NCBI GenBank assembly: GCA_027450185.1
Contig: DAIDKF010000003.1
Span: forward strand, 1-64,000
Reading direction: 5' to 3'
DNA: 64,000 nucleotides
Source of the DNA: Granulicella sp.
GTDB taxonomy: Bacteria; Acidobacteriota; Terriglobia; Terriglobales; Acidobacteriaceae
The position numbers and the translations under genes are program-made. Every line of letters begins with the position of its first letter. Position 1 is the first letter of the stretch. Of the stretch, positions 46,952 through 57,455 are shown piece by piece. The notes below the pieces were generated by a model. The model was not told the origin of the DNA. It was given only the letters and a program-made list of their open reading frames with translations, and did no database searches.

Positions 46952-48108
46952 GGCGATGCCCCTGCACCGTGCGAGTGCGACGTAAGGTCGCGGAGCACGA
47001 ACTCCTGCATCACGTGCGCAAATCCTGTGCCCAGAATGTTCAGTCCCGCATTCGCAAACGTCAAACCCGCTCCGTGCCGATCGCTGGGCGCATAGTACAA
47101 ATTTGCCAGCGCACCCGAGGTCAGGCTGCCCAGTATCCCCGAGTAGTTTGTCTGCCATCGGCCATTGTCGCCCATGCAGATCACCGACGTTGCCATCGCA
47201 TACTCGAACCGCTGCCACTTGGTTCCCGTGCCCTTGTAGTAATACCGTGGGTCCTGGTGGAACAGCGACGGGTAGATCGAATCGCGAAACATCACGCCGG
47301 TTGTCTCGCCGGCCAGCGAAGCTCCATACCGCTTACCGTACGCAGCCGGTCCCGATCCATACCCTGGAAAGATATTGGCTGCCTGCTCAATACCCGCCGC
47401 CGCTCCCGCAAACAGAAAGCTCGTCGGGTCCAGCAGTTCATGGAATCCCAGGCTGAACATTTGCTTCGAATCCAGCGGCACCGGATGCTTGTCATAGGTG
47501 ACAAAGTAATTCGGCACAAACCCCAACACGCGCTGCGACTCTTCAACCTTCACCTCTTGCTGCGCAATCTGGTGCTCGGTCTGCGGCGTCACCGTGATCT
47601 CGGTGTTCGAAGTCGCCTTCAGCCTCACCGGTGGCGCGTCATAGACCGCACCCGGCTCCAGTGTGCCGCTGATCGTCCCCTCCGACATGCCCTGTGCCGA
47701 AGCCTTGATCTGAAACGCCCCTGCCGCCACACCCGAAAACTGAAACCGCCCTTCATTATCGGAGACGGCCCTGCGTTCACCCTTCAAATCAGTGCTGGTC
47801 AGTGTCACCTGCGCGTCCGGAATCAGTGCGCCGTCGCTGTCGGTCACGCTCCCGAAGATCATGCCCGCGACCTGCCCATTCACCAACTGTCCGGTCGCTG
47901 TCCCCTGCCCCTGTACGTTCTGCGGGGTTGTTGCGCCGGCCTTCGCCGTCTGCGCCGCAGCGTTCTGTTGTGCCACAGCGTTCTGCCGTGCCCACGCCGC
48001 CGACGTCACCCAGCAGCAAGCCACCACCACCCATGCCGCACTGCTTCCGGCTCTTACCCAACCGCGCTTACGCCCCAAACCCAGTCCCATACAGCCGCAC
48101 AAGCCCAT
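46948..48108 (-). CDS. Carboxypeptidase-regulatory-like domain protein (paralog A)
   Basis: GSVTDSDGALIPDAQVTLTSTDLKGERRAVSDNEGRFQFSGVAAGAFQIKASAQGM; C-terminal DPRYYYKGTGTKWQR. Confidence 0.7.
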   Translation of the reverse strand: MGLCGCMGLGLGRKRGWVRAGSSAAWVVVACCWVTSAAWARQNAVAQQNAAAQTAKAGATTPQNVQGQGTATGQLVNGQVAGMIFGSVTDSDGALIPDAQVTLTSTDLKGERRAVSDNEGRFQFSGVAAGAFQIKASAQGMSEGTISGTLEPGAVYDAPPVRLKATSNTEITVTPQTEHQIAQQEVKVEESQRVLGFVPNYFVTYDKHPVPLDSKQMFSLGFHELLDPTSFLFAGAAAGIEQAANIFPGYGSGPAAYGKRYGASLAGETTGVMFRDSIYPSLFHQDPRYYYKGTGTKWQRFEYAMATSVICMGDNGRWQTNYSGILGSLTSGALANLYYAPSDRHGAGLTFANAGLNILGTGFAHVMQEFVLRDLTSHSHGAGASP

Positions 48109-48200
48109 CCTCTCAGCATAGCCTCTCAGTCTCCGCCCGGATATGAACGTTCCGTCAGCGCCGACGCAAACCGCAAAGCAGCTTGCATTTCGTCAACTTT

Positions 48201-49253
48201 TCACGGCTGCGGAGTTCCATGCGATCGAATCCCCGAGCTGATCTTCTTCAACACAAACTCCTGCAATAGGTTCGCCACGCCGTCGAACGCCACCGAGAGC
48301 ATCCCATTCTCCATCGTCAGCGCAACGCCACTCTGGTCGCTCGCCGGGTAGTAAAGATTCGAGATCGCGCCGGATGAAAAATCTCCCAAAACGCTTGCAT
48401 ACGCCGGTTGCCATTTGCCGTTATCGCCGCGCGCAATTACCGCGGTCGAGAGGGCATATCGCGCGCGCTGCCACACCGTCCCCGTGCCCTTGTAAAAGTA
48501 CCGCGGGTCCTGGTGAAATAACACTGGAAACACCGCTCCACCCAGAAATCCGCCGATACTGGTATCGGCCAGCCCCGCGCCGTAGCGTTTCCCGTACCCT
48601 GTCCAGCCCGGCCCATAACCGCTGAACTCATTGGTCGCCTGTTCAATCCCCGCAAACCCAGCCACGATCGCAAGCGTCGCCGGATCCACGAGCGCCCGCG
48701 TCGCCAGCTTGAACTTCTGCTTCGGGGTCAACGCCGCGGCCTTCCAGTCGTAGCTCACATAAAAGTTCGGAATCACTCCCAGCAGCCGCTGCTTCTCCTC
48801 CTGCTTCATCTGCAACTCCGCCAGCTCCTGCTCGTTCAGCGACGACACCTCCACCTGCTCGCTGGCCGCCCCCACCCGCAGCACAATCGCCGGCAACTCC
48901 TCCGACTCGTCCGCATTCAGCGTCCCGGCCTGCGTTGTACTCTCCATCCCAGTGGCCGAGACGGTCAGCGAGTACCCTCCCGCCTCCACGCCGCTGAAGC
49001 TGAAGTGCCCATCCTGTCCCGTCACGGTGCTGCGTGGCTGGTTCGCTGCCGCGCTCCGGAGCGTCACCTTGGCCCCCGGCAGCAGCGCCCCATCCGCATC
49101 CGTCACCACTCCGCTCAGGGTCCGTTCCGCCTGGATCTCGGCCTGCGTCACCACTCCATTTGTTGCCGCCTGGCCACCCGGCGTCTGTTGAGCCATCGCC
49201 GGTCCAGGCCCCCAGACCGTCACACAGCAAATCAGCGCCAAAACAAATCTCAT
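48201..49253 (-). CDS. Carboxypeptidase-regulatory-like domain protein (paralog B)
   Basis: GVVTDADGALLPGAKVTLRSAAANQPRSTVTGQDGHFSFSGVEAGGYSLTVSATGM; DPRYFYKGTGTVWQR. Confidence 0.7.
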   Translation of the reverse strand: MRFVLALICCVTVWGPGPAMAQQTPGGQAATNGVVTQAEIQAERTLSGVVTDADGALLPGAKVTLRSAAANQPRSTVTGQDGHFSFSGVEAGGYSLTVSATGMESTTQAGTLNADESEELPAIVLRVGAASEQVEVSSLNEQELAELQMKQEEKQRLLGVIPNFYVSYDWKAAALTPKQKFKLATRALVDPATLAIVAGFAGIEQATNEFSGYGPGWTGYGKRYGAGLADTSIGGFLGGAVFPVLFHQDPRYFYKGTGTVWQRARYALSTAVIARGDNGKWQPAYASVLGDFSSGAISNLYYPASDQSGVALTMENGMLSVAFDGVANLLQEFVLKKISSGIRSHGTPQP

Positions 49254-49405
49254 CCTTCGAGCATATCCGTTTTGAATCTCCGCAAGGCCGCGCCACCAGC
49301 CACTGGGCCAACCGGGGCTACTGGCACGGTGGCCGAGGCAGAGGCCGCCCCGGTCACTCAATCCAGCCGCACCAAACATCCTTCCGCGCTTGATATCCTG
49401 TAACT

Positions 49406-49945
49406 GTGCTGAAACCGCGAACCATCGCCTCCTCCATCCTCCCAGCGCTTCTGTTCGTATTCACTGGCTGCCACGGCCACCCCGTACCGCTTGCCCCATC
49501 GCAGGTCCGCGCCGAGCATACCGCCGAACTCGAAACCCAGCGCGAGCAACTCGATCGTATCCCTGCTCCCACCAAGAGCACCTTCATGGCCGTCCACTCC
49601 TTTGACAGTTGGCAGAACCCCGTCCTCACCGTGCAGCCCGGCATGTTGGAGCTTCACGTCCTGCTGGCCGACGCCAACACCACCCCCATCGGTGTCGGCG
49701 GCATGTTCCGTCCCGTCAACGCCCGCCGCCAGGAGCTCAACATCAGCCTCGACTCTCTCGGTCAGGCAATCTCTGCCATTCCTCAGTCCTCCTGGCCCTA
49801 CGGCCGCGTCGTCGCCATCGAAGAGGCCAACAACACCCCACCCTCCGCTGAGCCCGCCGTCCGTCGCAACGTGGAAGGCACCATTAGCAAACTCAACGAC
49901 CTCGGCATCGTCGTCTACGATCTCAGCAGTGGCAAGGTGCAATAG
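49406..49945 (+). CDS. Hypothetical lipoprotein
   Basis: Lipobox-like LLFVFTGCHGHP; 179 aa. Confidence 0.55.
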   Translation: MLKPRTIASSILPALLFVFTGCHGHPVPLAPSQVRAEHTAELETQREQLDRIPAPTKSTFMAVHSFDSWQNPVLTVQPGMLELHVLLADANTTPIGVGGMFRPVNARRQELNISLDSLGQAISAIPQSSWPYGRVVAIEEANNTPPSAEPAVRRNVEGTISKLNDLGIVVYDLSSGKVQ

Positions 49946-50012
49946 TCCCGCCAGCGCCTATCATCCCCGCACCGCCTCTGTACATCGAGTCCACGTAGGT
50001 AGAGAATTTTAG

Positions 50013-50822
50013 TTGTTCGAGGTGATTGCCATGCGAGACAAGATCGACGCAGCCAAAGAACCCACCCCAACTCCTCCTCCCATTCCAGACGATGTTCTGC
50101 TGCCCGACGAAAAGGAGCTGGCCCCGGCGGTCATCGAACACTCCGGCGTCCAGGTCGGCGGTGACGCCGTCGAGTCCCTCATCGCCGAAAAGCGCATCGG
50201 TCTGCGCATCCGCGCCCTGCGCCAGAAGGCGGGCCTTGGCCTGGCTGAACTTGGCCGCCACACCGGTCTCTCCTCCAGCTTTCTCTCCCAGCTTGAAACC
50301 GGTCGCGTCGTCCCCACACTGCGCAACCTCGCCCGCATCGCGATGGTCTTCAGCCGGGACCTCAACTACTTCTTCAGCCCCATTCCCCAGACCCTCTTCC
50401 GCATCCACCGCGCGGCCGAGCGCGTGCGCCTTCCGCAGTCCGGCTCCGACGACCCCCGCTACTTCTTCGAGAGCCTCGGCTACCTCGTCCCCGACCGCCA
50501 ACTCGACCCCTACCTCGCCGAGTTCCAGCCGGGCAAGGGCCCCGACAACAACTTCCATCAGCACGGCGGCTTCGAGTTCCTCTACGTCATCGCTGGCTGC
50601 CTCGGCATCCAGCACGGCGAAGTCCTCCACGAACTCCGCACCGGCGACTCGGTCTACTTCGACTCTTCCACCATCCACAGCTACGCCTGCGTCGGCGACC
50701 AACCTGCGACCGCCCTCATTGTCACCCTTCTGCAGCCCGTCAGCGTCGCGTCTTCCCGGTCCAGCCGCCCAGTCGGCAGCCTGCGCACCGAAGCCCTGCC
50801 TATCCGCAAGAAGCTCCAGTAG
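50013..50822 (+). CDS. XRE-family transcriptional regulator with C-terminal cupin
   Basis: IRALRQKAGLGLAELGRHTGLSSSFLSQLETGRVVPTL HTH; cupin FHQHGGFEFLYVIAGCLGIQHGEVLHELRTGDSVYFDSSTIHSY; start may be 50031. Confidence 0.88.
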   Translation: MFEVIAMRDKIDAAKEPTPTPPPIPDDVLLPDEKELAPAVIEHSGVQVGGDAVESLIAEKRIGLRIRALRQKAGLGLAELGRHTGLSSSFLSQLETGRVVPTLRNLARIAMVFSRDLNYFFSPIPQTLFRIHRAAERVRLPQSGSDDPRYFFESLGYLVPDRQLDPYLAEFQPGKGPDNNFHQHGGFEFLYVIAGCLGIQHGEVLHELRTGDSVYFDSSTIHSYACVGDQPATALIVTLLQPVSVASSRSSRPVGSLRTEALPIRKKLQ

Positions 50823-50945
50823 CTCCGGCGAAGCTGCTGTCATCGCGGCCAAAGCCAAACGCCTACGTTGTTTGGTGCAGCGGAGAGACCCTCAGCTTCG
50901 CTCGCATTGGAAGACTTGCCCCCCTCGGAGCGCATCCCCTCGCCC

Positions 50946-52595
50946 CTACCGCCGCCTTCGGCCGTGCCTCGTCGTCGCCGGCGATCCGGCGGCGCACGTC
51001 TGTCCCGCACCCCACGTCCGCGAGCACGTCACATCAATCTTCATCACCCTGGCTCCCGCGCCTGGTCCGTCGTCGAACTTTGCCAGCACCTCCGGCAACC
51101 CATCGCCGAGCGGCGGCGCCGTCGCCACCAGGGCCATCACCTGCGCCTCGGTCGCCGTCCCGCTCAGCCGCTCCGTGTACCCCTGCTTCGTCGCCGACCC
51201 ACTCAGCATCAGCGCCGGTACCTTTCCCGGTCCCGTCAGGCTCAGCGGCTCCAGCACAAACTCCTCCCCGCTGCCCGTCACGGCCACCGCATGCACCGTC
51301 GCCGCGCCCTCCACCGGCTTCCACGGCAACGCTCCGTCGATCTCCCCATGAAACTCACCCTGCCACTCCGCCAGCTCACCCTTCCCCGCGCCGGCCATCA
51401 GCACACTGCCGCTGATCGCCCCCCCAGGCCGCTCACTGGCCGGAATCCGCTGCGAAAACAGCCTCACCCAATCCAGCAGCCACGCATCCGGAACACTCGT
51501 CATCCCCACCCGCAGCCCAGCCGCCTTCAGCGCCGAAAGATCTACCGTGTCCGCAATCATCACCACTCGTCCCGCCGCCTTCGCTCCCTCCGCCGCAGGC
51601 GTTGCCACCGAGCAATCCGGGTTCCGCACCACGGTCGTTGTCACATCCACCGTCCCGCCGCACTCCGCGCGCACATCCATCGTCGCCAGCGGGACAAACT
51701 CAGCGCGCCGCAGCTCCTCCATATGAATCTTCGTGTTCAGTCCGGCCGCGCCCAGGGTCCCCACCAGCGTCGCCTCCACGCTCAGATTTCCGCGCCAGCC
51801 CGCATCCGCCCCGGTCAGCAGCTTGCTCGCCTCGCCCATCGGAGCACCCTGCCAGCTCGCCGTCAAATCCACTGGAACCTCTCTCATCGTGGCCGCCCTC
51901 CGCAACGACCCCTCCACCTTCACCGTTCCCGGGTCGGACACATTCGTGTCCGTGCGTGTCGGCTTGCCCACCAGCCGCACTCTCCACTCCTGCGGCGGCG
52001 TCAACCACAGCGCAAAGTCCGCCTCGGTCAGCGAGAAAGGTTTCTTCTCCTCGCCCAGCTTTACATTCACCCGCGCCCCGGTCGCCTCGATATACGGAAA
52101 CCGCGGCTCCGGCCCGGCCTTCCGCTGCGCTGTCGGAGCCGTCTCCACGCTCGCCGCATGCATCAGCAGGCTCTGCACGTTCCACTCGCCCGCCGCGTCG
52201 CGTACCAGGTTCAGGCTCGGTTCCTCAAACTTGATCGTTGAAAACTCTACATGCCGCCGCCACAGCGAACTCGGCCGCAGCGTCACCTCCACCTCATTGG
52301 CTCGGATCACCGGTTCGGCCCCAAACTCCGTCTCCTCACCCACTACCAGGTTCTCCAGCGTAAATCCCGGCATGGGCAGTAAATGCAGCGACACCCGGTC
52401 CAACGTTACGGGCCGTCCCAGGCTGGCGCTGATGCTCGTCGCAATCCGCCGCTGCAGCCGGTTCACATTGATCATCGGCGGCGTAAACACCAGCAGCAGC
52501 ACCACCACTACCGCAACCAGCGTCCACACCAGCCGCCGCCGCCCACGCGGCCTCCCACCTGTCTCCGTATTCGTCTCTCTATCCGGTGCCGGCAA
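50946..52595 (-). CDS. AsmA-like protein
   Basis: N-terminal TM, INVNRLQRRIATSISASLGRPVTLDRVSLHLLPMPGFTLENLVVGEE typical AsmA N-terminus. Confidence 0.75.
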   Translation of the reverse strand: MPAPDRETNTETGGRPRGRRRLVWTLVAVVVVLLLVFTPPMINVNRLQRRIATSISASLGRPVTLDRVSLHLLPMPGFTLENLVVGEETEFGAEPVIRANEVEVTLRPSSLWRRHVEFSTIKFEEPSLNLVRDAAGEWNVQSLLMHAASVETAPTAQRKAGPEPRFPYIEATGARVNVKLGEEKKPFSLTEADFALWLTPPQEWRVRLVGKPTRTDTNVSDPGTVKVEGSLRRAATMREVPVDLTASWQGAPMGEASKLLTGADAGWRGNLSVEATLVGTLGAAGLNTKIHMEELRRAEFVPLATMDVRAECGGTVDVTTTVVRNPDCSVATPAAEGAKAAGRVVMIADTVDLSALKAAGLRVGMTSVPDAWLLDWVRLFSQRIPASERPGGAISGSVLMAGAGKGELAEWQGEFHGEIDGALPWKPVEGAATVHAVAVTGSGEEFVLEPLSLTGPGKVPALMLSGSATKQGYTERLSGTATEAQVMALVATAPPLGDGLPEVLAKFDDGPGAGARVMKIDVTCSRTWGAGQTCAAGSPATTRHGRRRR

Positions 52596-52637
52596 CGTCT
52601 TCTCTATCCTCTAGCCTCTGCGCTCTGTCCTCTACAC

Positions 52638-53456
52638 TTACCGAATCACGTGGAACGTCCGGCTCCACCGCGTATCCGTAAAGATGTGGGTCACAATGTG
52701 CAGCATGAAACTGATTCGGTCGCCAATCGAGGTCTTGTCCTCCTGGTCCGCCGGTGTGCGGAACGACCAGTACACAAACAGCGGCCGGCCCAGAATATTC
52801 TGCTGCGGCACGAACCCCCAGTAGCGTCCATCCAGGCTCTCGGTCCGGTTGTCGCCCATGGCAAACACCATCCCCGGCGGCACCACCAGATCATCACCCT
52901 GAATGTGCGTCGGCAACTCCTCGCGCCACAGCTCGGTCACCTGTTCTTCGGGCGAGGGCGTCACCGACGGAAAGTCGTCGCGGTAGGGTTGATACGCATC
53001 CTGAGGGTTCGCATCATCGTTCGGCATTCCCGCATACGGCTCATTCTGCGCCACGCCATTCAGGTATACCACCCCATGCCGCAGGTGGATCCGGTCGCCC
53101 GGAATCCCGATCGCACGCTTCACCAGGATCAGGTCCGGCGTCTCCGGATTGGGCTTCATGAACACAATCACATCCCCGCGCCGCACCGGCCGATAGTGCA
53201 CAAACGGGGCCCACGTCGTTGGCGGCGCCAGTGTAATCCGGTCCACCACCACATGGTCGCCGATCAGCAGCGTCTTCTCCATCGACCCCGAGGGAATCTC
53301 GAAGTTCTGGAAGATGAAGGCCATCACAAACAGCCCCGCCGCAAGGATCGTGCAGATCGAAGCCAGCGCCTCCAGCGGCGTCTCCGTAGGCTCATGCCTG
53401 GCCACAGCCTGCCCGGCAGCCACAGTCTCCGTTTGCAATGCTCTCTCGATGCTCAA
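52638..53456 (-). CDS. lepB: Signal peptidase I (copy 1)
   Basis: EIPSGSMEKTLLIGDHVVVDR, GDVIVFMKPNP, VKRAIGIPGDRIHLR, FAMGDNRTESLDGRYWGFVPQ. Confidence 0.92.
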   Translation of the reverse strand: MSIERALQTETVAAGQAVARHEPTETPLEALASICTILAAGLFVMAFIFQNFEIPSGSMEKTLLIGDHVVVDRITLAPPTTWAPFVHYRPVRRGDVIVFMKPNPETPDLILVKRAIGIPGDRIHLRHGVVYLNGVAQNEPYAGMPNDDANPQDAYQPYRDDFPSVTPSPEEQVTELWREELPTHIQGDDLVVPPGMVFAMGDNRTESLDGRYWGFVPQQNILGRPLFVYWSFRTPADQEDKTSIGDRISFMLHIVTHIFTDTRWSRTFHVIR

Positions 53457-53787
53457 CGAACGCGTCTCCTCAAAGTCTGCCGTTATAACTCAGCCACAAA
53501 TACCACGGCCTCGCTCCAACAGCGAAGCCAACGGCACAGTCAGTGTATCCTGCTCCGCGAAAATGACCTCTCAAGCCATCCCTTCACTCCGTCGCTCCAC
53601 CAACGTGTACGCGCGCGCCCCGCCATCGTCATCTCGACCGAAGCCCTGCTGCCTTTCGCTCGGCAGGGAACGGGGTTCTGCCCCGGCCTTTGCTTTTCTT
53701 TCCGGCAGACTGCCATAAGTCCACCCTTAATCATCCGGGGTAGAGTATTTTTGAGAAAAAGTACAGGGGAGCGGCGCCTGCACAGGT

Positions 53788-54510
53788 CTACCGCACCAGA
53801 CGCCAGCTCCGCACCCCGGCCCGGATCGTCTTCCGCACCCGCTCCAGCATCGACGCGCCGCTCAGATCCTCGGCCAGCGGAAGCGTAAAGTACACCAGCA
53901 GCGGCCGCCCCACGATCGCGCTTCGCGGCACAAACCCCCAGTACCGGCTGTCCTCGCTGTCATTGCGATTGTCGCCCAACACGAAGAACTCATTCGGAGG
54001 AACGGTTATCGCCGCGTCGCGCACCGTCTCCCGCAACTCGATCCACCACCGCAGGTCCACATTCGGATCCGCCTCCAGCAGGGAAGGGAAGTTGTCGCGG
54101 AACCCGTTTGGCCGCGACGGCGAGTAGTACGCATAGGGCTCGCTCAGCGGCCGTCCGTTTACCAGCACTCGCCCTTCGCGCAGCCTGATCCGGTCGCCCG
54201 GCAGTCCCACCACCCGCTTCACCAGGTGCAGACCCGGGTCCACCGGATAGTGAAACACCACCAGGTCGCCGCGCCTGACCCGCGTGCCCGGCAGCAGCAA
54301 CCGGTCCAGCTCTCCCCCCGGCCCATACGATTGCTTATCCACCAGCAAAAAATCTCCCACTCGCAGCGTCGGTTCCATCGATCCTGACGGAATCCGAAAC
54401 GGCTGCACCACAAATGTCACCAGAAAAACCGTAAACACAACAATCTCGAGGATGGACTTCAGTGTCGTGAACACATCCTCTTGTTCCAGTTCATGATGCG
54501 ACGCACTCAA
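53788..54510 (-). CDS. lepB: Signal peptidase I (copy 2)
   Basis: RIPSGSMEPTLRVGDFLLVDK, GDLVVFHYP, VKRVVGLPGDRIRLREG, FVLGDNRNDSEDSRYWGFVPR. Confidence 0.92.
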   Translation of the reverse strand: MSASHHELEQEDVFTTLKSILEIVVFTVFLVTFVVQPFRIPSGSMEPTLRVGDFLLVDKQSYGPGGELDRLLLPGTRVRRGDLVVFHYPVDPGLHLVKRVVGLPGDRIRLREGRVLVNGRPLSEPYAYYSPSRPNGFRDNFPSLLEADPNVDLRWWIELRETVRDAAITVPPNEFFVLGDNRNDSEDSRYWGFVPRSAIVGRPLLVYFTLPLAEDLSGASMLERVRKTIRAGVRSWRLVR

Positions 54511-55388
54511 CGCGTGCCTCGCGTCCCGGCCTCGCTCGCTTTGTTCCAGTGCAGCAGCGCCAGCTCCGCCGCACGCTGTTGCGCCTCCTTCTTGCTTGAC
54601 CCCTCCGCCGCAGCCAGGACGCGTTCTCCTGCCTCATCTTCCAGCCGCGCCTCCACTGAAAACACCCGCTGATGCGCTGGCCCGCTCTGGGCCGTGTCGA
54701 CGTACCGCAGCTTCCCAGCCCCCTCAGCCTGCACCCGCTCCTGCAGCAGCGTCTTGTGGTCGCGCATCGCACCGCGTCCCGCGCCTCCGGCCAGCGCCGC
54801 GCGCATCGCCTCCATCTCCGGCCGCACCAGGTAGCGCTCGGCGATGGCCTGCAACACCGCCAATCCGTCCTTGCCCGCGTCCAGATACACCGCCGCGAGC
54901 ACCGCCTCCGCAGCATTGGCCAGTAGCGCTGGCTTACGTCGACCCCCATTCTGCTCTGCGCTCCGTCCCATCAGCAGCGCCTCGGCCAGCCCCAGCTCCA
55001 GGCCCATCTCGGCCATCCGCTTACGGCTCACCAGATTCGACCGCAGGCGCGTCAGTTCACCCTCGCTGCACTGCGGAAACTCCCGGAATAGCGCCTCGGT
55101 CACCACCATTCCGAGCACAGCATCGCCCAGAAACTCCATCTGCTCATTGTCCGTGCCCGGAGCGTTACGCTGGTCCCTCTGCTCCGGATGTGCCGGCAGG
55201 ATCACTGCCGGAGCCCCATTGCGTGCCTCATACGTATGCGATCGATGGGTCAGCGCCAGCTCCAGCAGCTCCGGCCGCTGGAACCGATGGCCCAGCTTGT
55301 CCTCCAGCGCTTGCCGTCCGGCCCCATTTTCAGGCACTCCAGCTACCCGATTTCTCTGCGTGCTGCGCGTCCTGCGTGCCGTGGTCAT
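54507..55388 (-). CDS. rnc: Ribonuclease III
   Basis: NEQMEFLGDAVLGMVVTEALF signature and C-terminal dsRBD. Confidence 0.92.
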   Translation of the reverse strand: MTTARRTRSTQRNRVAGVPENGAGRQALEDKLGHRFQRPELLELALTHRSHTYEARNGAPAVILPAHPEQRDQRNAPGTDNEQMEFLGDAVLGMVVTEALFREFPQCSEGELTRLRSNLVSRKRMAEMGLELGLAEALLMGRSAEQNGGRRKPALLANAAEAVLAAVYLDAGKDGLAVLQAIAERYLVRPEMEAMRAALAGGAGRGAMRDHKTLLQERVQAEGAGKLRYVDTAQSGPAHQRVFSVEARLEDEAGERVLAAAEGSSKKEAQQRAAELALLHWNKASEAGTRGTR

Positions 55389-55539
55389 CGCCCCTTCGTC
55401 CTCGAACCCGGTTATCAGACCCTGTCCTCTGCTCTTACTCTACGCGGCGAGCACCGCAGATTGAGACTCCAGGAACGCAGGTGAACCTGAGGCGGAACCA
55501 TTCTTCAGCGTCTGCTGCGTGGAGGCCGCTCGGCAGACC

Positions 55540-57396
55540 CTACTGCGGAGCCGGCGGCTTGTACGCCTGCTTCTCCGCCTTGCCTGTAGGATCGAACGGC
55601 TGGCTGTCATCCGTGGGCGATTCCCGCTGCGGCAGCATGAACGGCCTTGCAATCCCGTTCGCGGCGGCCTGCTTGGTGTCCGGGCGCGCGTCCCTCACGG
55701 TCATCGCTGCCTCGTACTCAGTCACCGCCTTGGCCCGTTCCGGCGGCTGCATTGTGTCATACAGCCGCCCCAGGTAGATGTGGCACCACGCCAGCGTGCG
55801 CGGGTCCTTGCTCAGGGCCAGCGTCTTCTGGAACCCCTGCGACGCCTTGTCCGGATCCCCCTCCATCAGGTCGATCCGCGCCAGCAGGTAGGTAGCCCTC
55901 GCATGGTCTCCGGCCGGGTCCGCCAGCGCCTTCTCCGCCAGGTCCGCTGCATCATCGCGGTCGCCCTTCATCAGGTCCAACTCCGCCAGTTCCATCCCCG
56001 TGATCTCATGAGGCTGCTCCGGTGGGCGCAGAGGGTCCGGGGGCACGCTCTTCACAAATAGAATCTGTTCCGCAGCCTTCTTTTCTCGCTGCACATCCAT
56101 GCCGTAGATCATCGGCGCCATCTCGTCCCGCAGCCCGTCGCCATTGTGCTGCATCAAGGTCAGCCCAAGGTAGAAATAGCGCGTCAGCACCCATCCCTGA
56201 CGCTCATCCAACGTGACCAGTTCGTCGCGTGCCACGGTCGTCTTGGCGTCGTAGGCAGCCTTCTCGACATCGTAGGCCGCCTCATCTTCGCGATCCTTTG
56301 TGCCCGAAACCTTCTTCGGCGGCGGCTCGGGAATCAGGTATAAATGCGCCTCGATGGCCTTGATCACGCTCTCCGTCATCAGCGCGACGATGTCGCTCTT
56401 GTAAAAGAACTCCAGCGGCGCGTCCTGAACGGTTGTCAGCAGTGGTTGCATACGCTCCATTGCTGCGCCGCGGCTGTAGACCAGAGGTTCTACGATGTAG
56501 TGCAGATAGATGTGGCGAATCTGGGCCATGCTCACCGGATCGCCCGTGGTGCTGTTGTCCGGCGACATGACGATGATGTAGTCGGTGCCGTACACCCGCG
56601 CATTCGTCAGGTTCGGTGACAGCATCGGCTCCAGCAGCACCAGAAATCTCCTGCCGTCGAACGTGCTAACCGGCTGATGCAGATAGAGGTTCGTGTCGAG
56701 AATCATGTCCGTCATCGGATCATGTACCCGCGCAGTCAGCGCCTCGTACTCCGCGCGATGCTTGAGCCAGATGAAGTGCAGGTCGATCTCTTCCGCGAAG
56801 GTGCGCAGCAGCGGAAGCACATTCACCACCTCTGCGGCCTGTGGAGGCAGTTGTGTCAGATCGACGTTCGGCGTCAGCTCGGGGGGCGGAGAAAGATACA
56901 GCGCCAGCGATACGTACTGTCCCACATCCAGCCCCACGTCATTGAGATGATGGATCCCAATGTAAGCGCACAGCTTGTCGCGGCTGTCCCGTGCCGTCTC
57001 GGACGCAGTCAGCGCAGCATTCATATCTGCGCGGACCTCTGTGCGCACCGCTGCCGATTTGTTCAGATCAGCATCGTATCCGCAGGCATTCAGTGCAGCA
57101 GCGACCTGGAAGAGAGGCTCGCTGACTTCCAGCGTTACAGCAGCGCCGCCGCGCTCAACCTGCGCTACCCGTGGGCGATCCACCGGGTTCACGGTGTCCG
57201 GCGAGCGGTTGTCCAGCGTGGGCGTGGGCGTGGTCGATGGCGACGAGGAGGAAGACGATGAACTCTGCGCCATCGCACTCCGGCCAACGGACGCGCACAG
57301 GCTCAGCAACACAACGCCGAACAGGTGCAATCCAGGCTGCGCAATCTGCCGAGAAACGATAGGGGACGTAAGTTTCACAATACTGATTCGACGCAC
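55540..57396 (-). CDS. TPR-like hypothetical protein
   Basis: Signal-like N-terminus and C-terminal helical repeats (ELAELDLMKGDRDDAADLAEKALADPAGDHARATYLLARIDLMEGDPDKASQGFQKTL). Confidence 0.6.
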   Translation of the reverse strand: MRRISIVKLTSPIVSRQIAQPGLHLFGVVLLSLCASVGRSAMAQSSSSSSSSPSTTPTPTLDNRSPDTVNPVDRPRVAQVERGGAAVTLEVSEPLFQVAAALNACGYDADLNKSAAVRTEVRADMNAALTASETARDSRDKLCAYIGIHHLNDVGLDVGQYVSLALYLSPPPELTPNVDLTQLPPQAAEVVNVLPLLRTFAEEIDLHFIWLKHRAEYEALTARVHDPMTDMILDTNLYLHQPVSTFDGRRFLVLLEPMLSPNLTNARVYGTDYIIVMSPDNSTTGDPVSMAQIRHIYLHYIVEPLVYSRGAAMERMQPLLTTVQDAPLEFFYKSDIVALMTESVIKAIEAHLYLIPEPPPKKVSGTKDREDEAAYDVEKAAYDAKTTVARDELVTLDERQGWVLTRYFYLGLTLMQHNGDGLRDEMAPMIYGMDVQREKKAAEQILFVKSVPPDPLRPPEQPHEITGMELAELDLMKGDRDDAADLAEKALADPAGDHARATYLLARIDLMEGDPDKASQGFQKTLALSKDPRTLAWCHIYLGRLYDTMQPPERAKAVTEYEAAMTVRDARPDTKQAAANGIARPFMLPQRESPTDDSQPFDPTGKAEKQAYKPPAPQ

Positions 57397-57455
57397 TCGT
57401 ACAGTCTATGGAAGCGTGTGCGGCCGGTGCAATGCGGAAACGCAGTGGCCTTCGC

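Noticed and set aside
46504-48351. 615-aa Arg/Pro/His-rich plus-strand ORF
   Set aside because: Spans the enoyl-CoA hydratase gene out of frame and the antisense of paralog A; compositionally nonsensical
50868-53888. Long Arg/His-rich plus-strand ORFs (50868-52241, 52383-53888)
   Set aside because: Antisense shadows of the AsmA-like and lepB genes
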